Below are positions 1 to 5,470 of a stretch of DNA of 5,842 nucleotides, in pieces; position 1 is the stretch's first letter; each line of letters opens with the position of its first letter. The position numbers and the translations under genes were made by a program. The DNA is from Acidobacteriota bacterium (lineage in GTDB: Bacteria > Acidobacteriota > Terriglobia > Acidiferrales > UBA7541), in the NCBI GenBank assembly GCA_016179005.1, contig JACOSF010000181.1, positions 1 through 5,842 on the forward strand. The letters are read 5' to 3'. A model generated the notes under the pieces. That model worked only from the letters and a program-made list of their open reading frames with translations, was not told where the DNA came from and searched no databases.

Positions 1-531
1 ACGGCGGAGCTGCATTGCTTTCAGAGCATCGGCACAGTGCTCGATTGGCTCGACCCGGTGCCCGGCCGGAAAGCGCTGGTGGTGCTGACCACCGGGCTCG
101 ATACCGAGCAGCCGCGGCGCTGGGACGCGCTGGCGGAGAAATTGCGCGTCCACGAGGTGGTGGTTTTTCCGGTGGCACTGGGCGGAACGCTGCGCGAATT
201 CCGCGAGACGAAAAAAGCCGCGGGAAACAACATCGCAGCATTGAGTTTTGAGCAGGCCGACCGCGACCTGAAGGAAATGGCGCGGCTGACCGGCGGGCGC
301 GCGTACTTTCCGAAGAATGCCAGGGACCTGGAGAGCATCTACCGCGAGATTTCCGCGGCCGTGCGGCACACCTACAATCTGGGATTCGCACCGGCGGCGC
401 GCGACGGCCAGTTTCACAAGATTGATGTGCAGGTGGTCGATGCGAAGGGTCGCGTGATGGCGCCGGCGCAAAATCAGAAGCGCGGATACCACATCCATGC
501 GCGGCAGGGATATTTGGCGCCGCGGCCGTGA
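1..531 (+). CDS. VWFA-related Acidobacterial domain protein, C-terminal part (5' end outside window)
   Basis: The reading frame is open from base 1 to a TGA at 529-531, giving 176 visible residues. The true start lies upstream; the GTG at 37 is only an internal valine. The visible part begins near the end of a von Willebrand factor A fold: the hydrophobic strand KALVVLTTGLDTE resembles the strand carrying the last metal-site residue, and it is followed by the strand VVVFPVALGG. Next come LKEMARLTGGRAYFPKN, a helix LESIYREISAAVRHTYNLGF, and a beta-rich tail with FHKIDVQVVDAKGR, ending RGYHIHARQGYLAP. This order, especially the YNLGF and final GY-AP segments, is typical of the VWFA-related proteins abundant in Acidobacteria, many of which are exported. 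The signal peptide and the DxSxS metal motif would be upstream and cannot be checked. The biological role is unknown; adhesion or protein binding is only inferred from the fold. It converges on the protease gene, with a hairpin beginning 10 bases after the stop. Confidence 0.85.
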   Translation, partial: TAELHCFQSIGTVLDWLDPVPGRKALVVLTTGLDTEQPRRWDALAEKLRVHEVVVFPVALGGTLREFRETKKAAGNNIAALSFEQADRDLKEMARLTGGRAYFPKNARDLESIYREISAAVRHTYNLGFAPAARDGQFHKIDVQVVDAKGRVMAPAQNQKRGYHIHARQGYLAPRP

Positions 532-539
532 AGAAGGAA

Positions 540-648
540 GAGCGGGGGCGTAAAGCCCCCGCTACACGTACATCGGCGAGGGGGGCAGAGCGGGGGCGTA
601 AAGCCCCCGCTACACGTACGTCCGCGAGTAAAGTCCCCGCTACTCGTA
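540..648. repeat. Hairpin repeat cluster: two complete copies and one truncated copy
   Basis: Bases 540-571 and 588-619 are identical over 32 bp, with a period of 48 bp. Each contains an 8-bp perfect stem (542-549 with 555-562, and 590-597 with 603-610) around the loop GTAAA, followed by the tail TACACGTA. The spacers after them are also similar (ATCGGCGAG versus GTCCGCGAG). The third copy (about 629-648) keeps TAAAG, the 3' arm and the tail TACTCGTA but has lost its 5' arm. The cluster fills the gap between two convergent genes, and the tail of copy 3 contains the stop codon of the minus-strand protease gene. The same design with a different stem sequence recurs at 5427-5455. Confidence 0.85.
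542..610. terminator. Possible bidirectional terminator or 3'-end stabilising hairpins
   Basis: Two strong GC-rich hairpins lie between the convergent stop codons at 529-531 (plus) and 640-642 (minus). Because they are inverted repeats they form on either transcript. Neither is followed by a T-run, so they are not classical intrinsic terminators. The role as terminator or RNA-end protector is inferred from position only. Confidence 0.35.
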
Positions 649-2715
649 TTCTTTTTGGATGTCGGCGAGGGCGCGGAGGCGTGCATCCACCAGCGCGCAG
701 ACGGTGCCTTCCTCGAACTTGCCCTCGGCGTCGCGCTCGCCACAGCGCACGCCGGTGAGAATTTCGATTCCTTCGCTGACACTGGACACGGGCAGGATGT
801 GGAACTGTCCTTTGGAAACCGCTTCAATCACCTCATCGCGCAGCATCAAGTCTTCGACGTTTTCGATGGGGATAATCACGCCCTGCTTTCCAGTGAGGCC
901 TTTCATGCGGCAAATCTCAAAAAACCCTTCGATCTTCTGATTCACGCCGCCGATGGGCTGGATATCACCCTGCTGGTTCACCGAGCCGGTGACGGCGATC
1001 TCCTGCGTCAGCGGCAGCCCGGATAGCGCGGAGAGCAGCGCGTAGATTTCCGTGGAGCTGGCGCTATCGCCGTCAATGCCGGAGTAGGACTGCTCGAAGC
1101 AGAGACTTGCAGAGAGGGAAAGCGGCTTGTCCTGGGCGAATTTGCCGCGCAGGAAGCCGGAAAGAATCTGCACGCCCTTGTCGTGGATGCGCCCGGAGAG
1201 GTTGGCTTCGCGCTCGATGTTGATGATGCCGGCTTTGCCCAGGGCGACGGAGGCGGTGATGCGCACGGGCTTGCCGAAGGAGTAGCCGCCGATTTCGGAG
1301 ACGCTAAGACCGTTGAGCTGGCCGACGCGCTCGCCGGTGGTGTCAATGAGCAGGACGCCTTCCTGGATGAGTTCGCTCAACTTGGTTTCGTAGAGGTTGT
1401 GGCGCTCGATTTTGGATTCGAGGGCTTTGCGAACGTGGGCGGCGGTGACGGGAGTTTCGCCGGCTTCGCGGGCGGTGTAGCAGGCCTCGCGGGCGACGTC
1501 GAACAGGTCGGTGAAGCGCGCGGTGATCTTGCTGCGGCGGCCGGCCAGGCGCACGCCGTATTCGAGCATGGAAGCGACGGCGGCGCGGTCAAAGGGGCAC
1601 AGCTTTTCGTCTTCGCTGAGCTTGCGCAGGTGCCCGCCGTACTGGAGGATGACCTCGTCGTTCATCTTCATTTCTTCGTCGAATTCGGCGCGCACCTTGA
1701 AAATCTTTTTGAAGTCTTCCTCGTAAGCGTAGAGCAGCTCGTACATGTCACGGTCGCCGATGAGGATCACTTTGACTTTGATTTCCACCGGCTCCGGCTT
1801 CATCGCCGCGCTGGACACGGCGAAGAAAAGATCGAGCGGCTGGATCTCCAGCTTGCCGTGGTTCATGGTGCGCTTGAGGGTCTTCCACACGCCGGGTTCG
1901 GTGAGCGCGTCGAGCGCGTACATGATCAGGAAGCCGCCGTCGGCGCGCAGGAGCGAGCCGGCGCGGAGGTCCATGAAGTCGGAGGAGTAGCCCCCGCGGG
2001 CGTCGTAGGAGCGCTGGATGGTGCCGAAGAGATTGGGGTACGTGGGAGTGGTCTCGAAAATGACGGGGCTGGCTTCGCCGCTGCCGTGCGCAAGAATCAC
2101 ATTGACGCCGTACACGCGGAAGGGATCGCGCTCGCCCGGCGCGGGCCTGGGGCTGCCGTCCGGCGACTCATGCTCCTCTTCGCCTTCGCGCTCCTTGAAA
2201 GGATCGAGGTTGTCCAGAATGTGGTGGCGGACTTCCTCGAGGTATTCGGCCATGTGCACGCCGGGATATTTCTCCTTGAGCTCTTCGATGACGCCGTCCA
2301 CCAGCACCGACGCGGCTTCCTGCTCGAGGTAGCTCATCTCGCTGGCCAGCTCGCGGGACAGCGTGAGCGTCTTGCGGTACACGACGGTGAATTCCTGGCG
2401 GAACTGGTCGTACTTGCGCTCGAGGTCCTCGGCCAGCCCGGTATCGAGCTTGCCTTCCTGCACCAGCTTGGGAACTTCCTCGATGGGCACCATCTGGCCT
2501 TCGAGGACGGGAAAGATTTCCGGCAGGGCGACCGCGCCGACCTGCATGCGGCCGAGCGCAAACTGCTCTTTTGCGATGCGGCGGGTGAAATCGTCCATCA
2601 ACTCTTTTTCGCGCGCGGTGAAGCGCTCGACGATGCGCCCCTTCTGCCGCTGGAAGGGCTCGCCTTCAAACACCTGGGGGATGCGCCGGCGGAGAAACTC
2701 GATGCCGGACTGCAA
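640..2715 (-). CDS. Lon-like protease, downstream reading frame (AAA remainder plus proteolytic domain)
   Basis: This is the 691-residue frame after the duplication. Its first available start is TTG at 2715, which corresponds to an ordinary internal leucine in the restored protein, and no convincing ribosome-binding site precedes it, so it is probably not an independent start. Family-like sequence continues upstream of it in the same frame (NTDRPRLLTLSRGQANAFKKD) as far as the duplication. The Ser (551 here) and Lys (594 here) of the catalytic dyad and the conserved stretch NLSGRIHDKGVQILSGFLRG are intact. The C-terminus ends DIQKEYE, and the final Tyr-Glu-stop codons lie inside a hairpin-repeat tail. 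If translated alone it would lack the P-loop region. Confidence 0.7.
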   Translation of the reverse strand: MQSGIEFLRRRIPQVFEGEPFQRQKGRIVERFTAREKELMDDFTRRIAKEQFALGRMQVGAVALPEIFPVLEGQMVPIEEVPKLVQEGKLDTGLAEDLERKYDQFRQEFTVVYRKTLTLSRELASEMSYLEQEAASVLVDGVIEELKEKYPGVHMAEYLEEVRHHILDNLDPFKEREGEEEHESPDGSPRPAPGERDPFRVYGVNVILAHGSGEASPVIFETTPTYPNLFGTIQRSYDARGGYSSDFMDLRAGSLLRADGGFLIMYALDALTEPGVWKTLKRTMNHGKLEIQPLDLFFAVSSAAMKPEPVEIKVKVILIGDRDMYELLYAYEEDFKKIFKVRAEFDEEMKMNDEVILQYGGHLRKLSEDEKLCPFDRAAVASMLEYGVRLAGRRSKITARFTDLFDVAREACYTAREAGETPVTAAHVRKALESKIERHNLYETKLSELIQEGVLLIDTTGERVGQLNGLSVSEIGGYSFGKPVRITASVALGKAGIINIEREANLSGRIHDKGVQILSGFLRGKFAQDKPLSLSASLCFEQSYSGIDGDSASSTEIYALLSALSGLPLTQEIAVTGSVNQQGDIQPIGGVNQKIEGFFEICRMKGLTGKQGVIIPIENVEDLMLRDEVIEAVSKGQFHILPVSSVSEGIEILTGVRCGERDAEGKFEEGTVCALVDARLRALADIQKEYE

Positions 2716-3097
2716 ATCCTTCTTGAAGGCGTTGGCCTGGCCGCGGGACAGCGTGAGCAGGCGCGGCCGGTCGGTATTCTTGAAGTTGTTGACGTATGAA
2801 GTTGTTGACGTAGCAGCGGTCCGGAGAGGGCGGAGTGTCCGGTTGCAGCTCCTCGATCATGCGGACGATCATGCCGCCGCGGCTGGTGCCCGCCAGCCCG
2901 CACACGAAAACATTGTAGCCGGGCGCGGCCAGCTCCACGCCCATCTTCAGCGCGCGGATGGCGCGGTCCTGGCCGATGACGCCTTCCAGCGGCTCGGCTT
3001 GCGCCGTGGTGTCCCAGGGGATGCGCGCGGGATCGCATTGCCAGCGAAGTTTTTCTACCGGGAGCCCGGGCTGCTTCTTTGCGGGTTTAATCTTCAT
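2666..3097 (-). CDS. Lon-like protease, upstream reading frame (N-terminal fragment)
   Basis: This frame starts at ATG 3097 with a good AAGGA site and encodes 143 residues. Residues 1-100 match the expected N-terminus of the family: EPLEGVIGQDRAIRALKMGVEL, then PGYNVFVCGLAG and CYVNNF. After residue 100 the frame is shifted by the 16-bp duplication, and the remaining 43 residues, rich in Ala, Pro, Arg and Gln, are out-of-frame sequence ending at 2666. As it stands the gene would make a short peptide holding the P-loop-like motif but no protease domain. It is best read as the 5' part of the broken gene, not as a separate protein. Confidence 0.6.
   Translation of the reverse strand: MKIKPAKKQPGLPVEKLRWQCDPARIPWDTTAQAEPLEGVIGQDRAIRALKMGVELAAPGYNVFVCGLAGTSRGGMIVRMIEELQPDTPPSPDRCYVNNFIRQQLQEYRPAAPAHAVPRPGQRLQEGFAVRHRVSPPAHPPGV
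2781..2812 (-). repeat. Exact 16-bp tandem duplication causing a frameshift
   Basis: TGAAGTTGTTGACGTA occurs at 2781-2796 and again at 2797-2812 with no mismatch and no gap; neither flank extends the match. On the coding (minus) strand each copy covers the codons for Tyr-Val-Asn-Asn-Phe plus one base. Sixteen is not a multiple of three, so the second copy moves the reading frame by one. Deleting either copy joins CYVNNF to KNTDRPRLLTLSRGQ in one frame. Confidence 0.95.
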
Positions 3098-3164
3098 CGG
3101 GCCATCCTTGAGGGCGCTACTCTAGCACAATGATTCCCGCAGGGGGACTAGGAGACGAGTTGCA

Positions 3165-3240
3165 GGGGGGAAGGAAAGGGGTTAGGGTTTGGGGGTAGGG
3201 CGTAGGGAACAGGAATCAGGATTTAGGATTCCGTATTCAG
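3165..3240 (+). other. G-rich, telomere-like low-complexity tract with G-quadruplex potential
   Basis: On the plus strand G-runs occur at 3165-3170, 3178-3181, 3185-3187, 3191-3195, 3198-3200 and 3205-3207. The last five are separated by loops of only 2 to 4 bases, which meets the usual G-quadruplex pattern. It grades into AT-richer repeats of the type AATCAGG / ATTTAGG / ATTCCG up to 3240. It sits between the start of the protease gene and the start of the small plus-strand gene. Whether it folds or regulates anything is not shown by the sequence. Confidence 0.6.
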
Positions 3241-3250
3241 GGAAACAGGT

Positions 3251-3406
3251 ATGCCTGAGCCGGCAAACTGCAAACATGCACGGACGCGGGTGATCGCTAA
3301 AGACCAAGACGCGGAATATGTGGAGTGCCAGGACTGCGGCGAAATCCTCGAGGTGGGAGAGTTGCCGGAGCCGACGGGATTTGACGAGTCGCTGTCGGAT
3401 GCGTGA
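3251..3406 (+). CDS. Small putative zinc-binding protein (51 aa)
   Basis: ATG at 3251 to TGA at 3404-3406 encodes 51 residues, with an AGGGA site at 3239-3243, 7 bases before the start. The protein is short and acidic. Cys7 and His9 (NCKHARTRV) are followed after 16 residues by Cys26 and Cys29 (VECQDCGEILE), a C-x-H...C-x2-C arrangement that could bind one zinc in a ribbon-like fold. The first half has a likely beta hairpin (ARTRVIAKDQDAEYVEC); the tail is rich in Glu, Pro and Asp and probably flexible. There is no signal peptide or membrane segment. It resembles small conserved hypothetical proteins, but I cannot assign a function. Coding is supported by the ribosome-binding site, by the clustering of Cys and His, and by low-complexity repeats on both sides that stop at the gene boundaries. 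It is transcribed divergently from the protease and convergently with the next gene. Confidence 0.65.
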   Translation: MPEPANCKHARTRVIAKDQDAEYVECQDCGEILEVGELPEPTGFDESLSDA

Positions 3407-3411
3407 AGGGA

Positions 3412-3439
3412 AAATCAGAAATCAGAAGTCAGAAATCAG
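3412..3439 (+). repeat. Four 7-bp tandem repeats (AAATCAG type)
   Basis: Units are AAATCAG (3412-3418), AAATCAG (3419-3425), AAGTCAG (3426-3432) and AAATCAG (3433-3439), followed by a degenerate AACTAACAAATCAC. They begin 5 bases after the stop of the small plus-strand gene, in the gap before the end of the minus-strand gene at 3473. The unit resembles the AATCAGG/ATTTAGG elements on the other side of the small gene. Confidence 0.85.
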
Positions 3440-3472
3440 AACTAACAAATCACAAGAAACTTACAAAGCGTC

Positions 3473-3847
3473 TTAGCGGATTCCCAGAAAAGCGATGATG
3501 CGGGAAACGTCGGCGGCGGAGGCGTCGTAGAGGACGCGCTCCTCTTCCTGTTCAAGGCGCTCGCAGAGGGCCCGGGCGGCGATGTGGCTGGCTTCGCGGT
3601 CGGAGAGGTCGCGGCCGGCGCGTGCGCGGAATTCGACAAATGCCGCGTGCGCCAGGCCGACCACCACGCCGCGGCCATCCACGAAAAACTTGGTGTCAAT
3701 CGTGTCGCTATGGCGCGTGGCGATGCCGTTCCACATGTGCGAGAAGCGGCAATGATAGCGCTGGTCGGTGAGCCGCGAGGTCACTTCAAACGGCGGCACA
3801 AACTCGCTCATCGCACCGGCATTGGAGATTTTCGCAGCGATGGCCAT
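3473..3847 (-). CDS. Conserved-looking hypothetical protein (124 aa)
   Basis: The gene ends with TAA at 3473-3475. I chose ATG at 3847 (124 residues, MAIAAKISNAGAMSEF...). ATG at 3811 (MSEFVPPFEV, 112 residues) is an equally possible start, since neither has a clear ribosome-binding site. The frame stays open upstream to 3964, but that part is made of hairpin repeats and is unlikely to be coding. The protein is soluble, without a signal peptide or membrane segment. Its central part has alternating strand-like segments with several aromatic and histidine residues (RLTDQRYHCRFSHMWNGIATRHSDTIDTKFFVDGRGVVVGLAH), followed by a helical, charged C-terminal half (SDREASHIAARALCERLEQEEERVLYDASAADVSRIIAFLGIR). 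The sequence has the even composition of a real protein. I do not recognise the family and assign no function. It lies downstream of the aminotransferase on the same strand, 173 bases away across a hairpin cluster, so co-transcription is uncertain. Confidence 0.65.
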   Translation of the reverse strand: MAIAAKISNAGAMSEFVPPFEVTSRLTDQRYHCRFSHMWNGIATRHSDTIDTKFFVDGRGVVVGLAHAAFVEFRARAGRDLSDREASHIAARALCERLEQEEERVLYDASAADVSRIIAFLGIR

Positions 3848-3860
3848 AGGAATTAGCTGA

Positions 3861-4017
3861 GGGACGGCCCACACGGCCGCCCCTAGTGAGCTCCGAAAGG
3901 TGCGAGGCAAGCCTCGCACCAAGAAAGCGGCGTCATCCCGAGATTTCGGGCCGCCGCACTCCAAAGGGGCACAGCAATCCCGATCCCGAAGATTCGGGAC
4001 TCGGGAGCGCCCCTACG
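3861..4017. repeat. Compound hairpin-rich intergenic repeat region
   Basis: Four inverted repeats follow one another. (a) 3861-3869 with 3875-3883: a 9-bp stem, loop CACAC, with one A/C mismatch on plus that becomes a G-U pair in minus-strand RNA. (b) 3899-3908 with 3911-3920: a perfect 10-bp palindrome arm GGTGCGAGGC around AA. (c) 3927-3932 with 3952-3957: GCGGCG/CGCCGC enclosing an inner hairpin CCCGA-GATT-TCGGG (3937-3950). (d) 3979-4005: nested arms CCCGA...TCGGG around TCCCGAA-GA-TTCGGGA. The end, GCGCCCCTACGAAG (4007-4020), abuts the aminotransferase stop codon and resembles the TACACG tails seen elsewhere. The region separates two minus-strand genes and codes for nothing I can support. 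Confidence 0.75.
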
Positions 4018-4020
4018 AAG

Positions 4021-5223
4021 CTATTTGGCGCCGACGGCGACGGGTTGCACGTACGTCCGCACGGCCGCGCCCACGCCCGCGCCAGCCGGCACGTGGAAGC
4101 CCTGGTCGAGCAGGACTTTTTCGAAGGCCGCCAGGAAGAGCAGCACGTGGTTGCGCTGGCTGCAGAAGCCCATCAGGCCGACGCGCCAAATCTTGCCCTT
4201 GATGGGGCCGAAGCCGCCGGCGATTTCGATGTTGAACTCGTCGAGGAGCTGATTGCGCAGCTTCAAATCTTCGACGCCTTCCGGGACACACACGGCAGTC
4301 ACGGTGGGCAGCCGGTCCTTCGGGTTTTTCACGAACAGTTTCAGGCCCATGGCTTCCAAGCCGGCGACAAGGGCCTGCTGGTTCTGGCGATGACGCTCCC
4401 AGCGGGCTTCGAGGCCTTCCTCGAGCACCAGTCGCAGCGCCTCGCGCAGGCCGTAAATCAGCGTGACCGGCGGCGTGTGGTGATAGAGGCGGTCCTTGCC
4501 CCAGTAATTCAGCGCCGTGGTCATGTCGAAATACCAGCTCTGCACCGGCGTCTTGCGCGTGCGCAGGACCTCTTCGGCGCGGGCGTTGATGGTAATGGGC
4601 GACATGCCCGGCGGCGCGCTGAGCGCTTTTTGCGAGCCGCTGAAACAGATGTCAATGCGCTGCTTATCGGTATTGAGCGGAACGCCGGCGAGCGTGGCCA
4701 CCGCATCCACGACGAGCAGGGCGCCCAGCTCGTCGGCCACCTGACGATAGAGGTCGAGGTTCTGAACTACGCCGGTGGAGGTTTCGCCGTGGGCCAGGCC
4801 GACGAACTTGATCTTGCGTCCCTTGCCCGCGCGGCGGACATCCTCCGGATCCACCGTGGTGCCGTAGGGCACTTCGAGGCGATGGATTTTCGCCGGGGTG
4901 CGCTCGGCGATCACCGCCATGCGTTCGGAAAAGAAGCCGTTGACGCAGACGATGGCTTCGTCGCCTGCTTCGAGCGGATTGAGTACGGCCGCCTCGATGC
5001 CGCCGGAGCCGGAGGCGGAAATCGGATAGGTCACGCGATTGTCGGTCTGGAAGGCGAGACGCAGCATAGCCTGGACGTCGTCCATCATGTTCTTGAACCA
5101 GGGGTCCAGGTGGCCTACCACCGGCGTGGCCATCACGCGAGAAACGCGCGGGTCCACGCTGGAGGGGCCGGGAGTCAGCATTAACCGGGTCGGGGGAATC
5201 AATTCCTTGAGAAGATCGTTCAT
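4021..5223 (-). CDS. Class V PLP aminotransferase (alanine-glyoxylate / serine-pyruvate type)
   Basis: ATG at 5223 to TAG at 4021-4023 gives 400 residues, near the usual 360-400 for the family. GAGGTG lies 8 bases upstream of the start. The fold type I PLP signature is complete: N-terminal TPGPSSVDPRV (17-27), phosphate-binding loop SASGSGGIEAAV (69-80), AHGETSTGV (144-152), VVDAVATLAG (171-180) with Asp173 contacting the pyridine nitrogen, SGSQKALSAPPG (195-206) with Lys199 forming the Schiff base, and WRVGLMG (346-352) with Arg347 expected to bind the substrate carboxylate. The family transfers amino groups between alanine or serine and glyoxylate or pyruvate in the cytoplasm. The exact donor and acceptor cannot be fixed from sequence; alanine-glyoxylate, serine-glyoxylate or serine-pyruvate activity are all possible. 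The last about 20 residues (PAGAGVGAAVRTYVQPVAVGAK) form a low-complexity extension. No serA or other serine-pathway gene is adjacent. The neighbour upstream is a divergent transketolase. Confidence 0.93.
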   Translation of the reverse strand: MNDLLKELIPPTRLMLTPGPSSVDPRVSRVMATPVVGHLDPWFKNMMDDVQAMLRLAFQTDNRVTYPISASGSGGIEAAVLNPLEAGDEAIVCVNGFFSERMAVIAERTPAKIHRLEVPYGTTVDPEDVRRAGKGRKIKFVGLAHGETSTGVVQNLDLYRQVADELGALLVVDAVATLAGVPLNTDKQRIDICFSGSQKALSAPPGMSPITINARAEEVLRTRKTPVQSWYFDMTTALNYWGKDRLYHHTPPVTLIYGLREALRLVLEEGLEARWERHRQNQQALVAGLEAMGLKLFVKNPKDRLPTVTAVCVPEGVEDLKLRNQLLDEFNIEIAGGFGPIKGKIWRVGLMGFCSQRNHVLLFLAAFEKVLLDQGFHVPAGAGVGAAVRTYVQPVAVGAK

Positions 5224-5231
5224 GGTGTAAG

Positions 5232-5237
5232 CACCTC
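5232..5237 (-). promoter_or_regulatory. Ribosome-binding site of the aminotransferase
   Basis: On the minus strand GAGGTG ends 8 bases before ATG at 5223. It supports this start over internal methionines such as Met15. Confidence 0.65.
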
Positions 5238-5396
5238 GAAGTTTGCGCGAGCCATCGGCTGAACCTGCGGTTGCTGCTTGCGGAACAGTCCGCCGGCGCG
5301 CTTAGGTTGGCGGCACGGCACCGGGCGGCAGTTCTAGTGTCTCTAATCGGCCAGACGGGGTCAACGGTCAATATGGACTGTTGCCTGGCGAATGTT

Positions 5397-5455
5397 GCGG
5401 CGGCTTCCCGCCGCCACACGAGCACTGCGGCGGGATAAACCCGCCGCTACACGAG
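5397..5455. repeat. Pair of hairpin repeats with CACACGAG/TACACGAG tails
   Basis: Hairpin 1: GCGGCGG (5397-5403) pairs with CCGCCGC (5408-5414), loop CTTC, tail CACACGAG (5415-5422). Hairpin 2: GCGGCGGG (5427-5434) pairs with CCCGCCGC (5440-5447), loop ATAAA, tail TACACGAG (5448-5455). The loop TAAA and tail TACACG match the cluster at 540-648, although the stem sequence differs, with both arms changed together. Here the pair lies between two divergent genes, just upstream of the likely transketolase promoter, so termination of either neighbour is not its obvious role. Confidence 0.85.
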
Positions 5456-5470
5456 CGTCGAAAAATTCTG

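Larger units (their letters stand above)
640..3097 (-). pseudogene. Lon-family AAA+ protease (LonB/LonC-like), frameshifted by a 16-bp duplication
   Basis: The gene runs from ATG at 3097 to TAG at 640-642. An AAGGA ribosome-binding site lies at 3105-3109, 7 bases upstream. Two frames are needed to read it; removing one copy of the duplicated 16-mer (2781-2812) gives 813 continuous residues. Restored order: N-terminal AAA part with a P-loop-like GLAGTSRGG (67-75) and CYVNNF (95-100); a long charged helical insert (about 206-272); the rest of the AAA module with ADGGFLIMYALD and VKVILIGDRD; then the Lon proteolytic domain (about 570-772). The catalytic serine is in GDSAS (restored 673) and the lysine in GGVNQK (716), the same 43-residue spacing as S679/K722 in E. 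coli Lon. The family degrades misfolded or regulatory proteins in the cytoplasm using ATP. The P-loop departs from GxxGxGK[S/T], so ATP use is uncertain. The break could be a real mutation, a reversible variant or an assembly error; the rest of the gene shows no decay. Confidence 0.85.

Noticed and set aside
540..648. CRISPR-like direct repeats
   Set aside because: There are only two full copies, the spacers resemble each other, and no cas gene is present. The structure fits a palindromic intergenic repeat better.
528..758. Short plus-strand frame with a repeated RGRKAPATRTSA peptide
   Set aside because: The peptide repeat only reflects translation of the hairpin repeats, and the rest overlaps the 3' end of the protease gene.
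2715..2715. TTG at 2715 as the true start of an intact 691-residue protease
   Set aside because: No ribosome-binding site is seen, the codon is an internal leucine of the family sequence, and the missing N-terminus with the P-loop-like motif lies directly upstream in another frame.
1183..2799. Long plus-strand open frame (538 codons) opposite the protease gene
   Set aside because: It is the antisense shadow of a GC-rich gene: the product is dominated by Ala, Gly, Val, Glu and Phe with no recognisable domain, while the minus strand encodes a clear Lon-family protein.
3848..3964. N-terminal extension of the 124-residue hypothetical gene
   Set aside because: The frame is open, but the extension is made of the palindromic repeat region, so it is more likely untranslated.
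3886..5184. Plus-strand open frame (432 codons) opposite the aminotransferase
   Set aside because: It is antisense to a gene with all class V aminotransferase motifs, begins inside hairpin repeats, and gives a low-complexity His/Ala/Gly-rich product.
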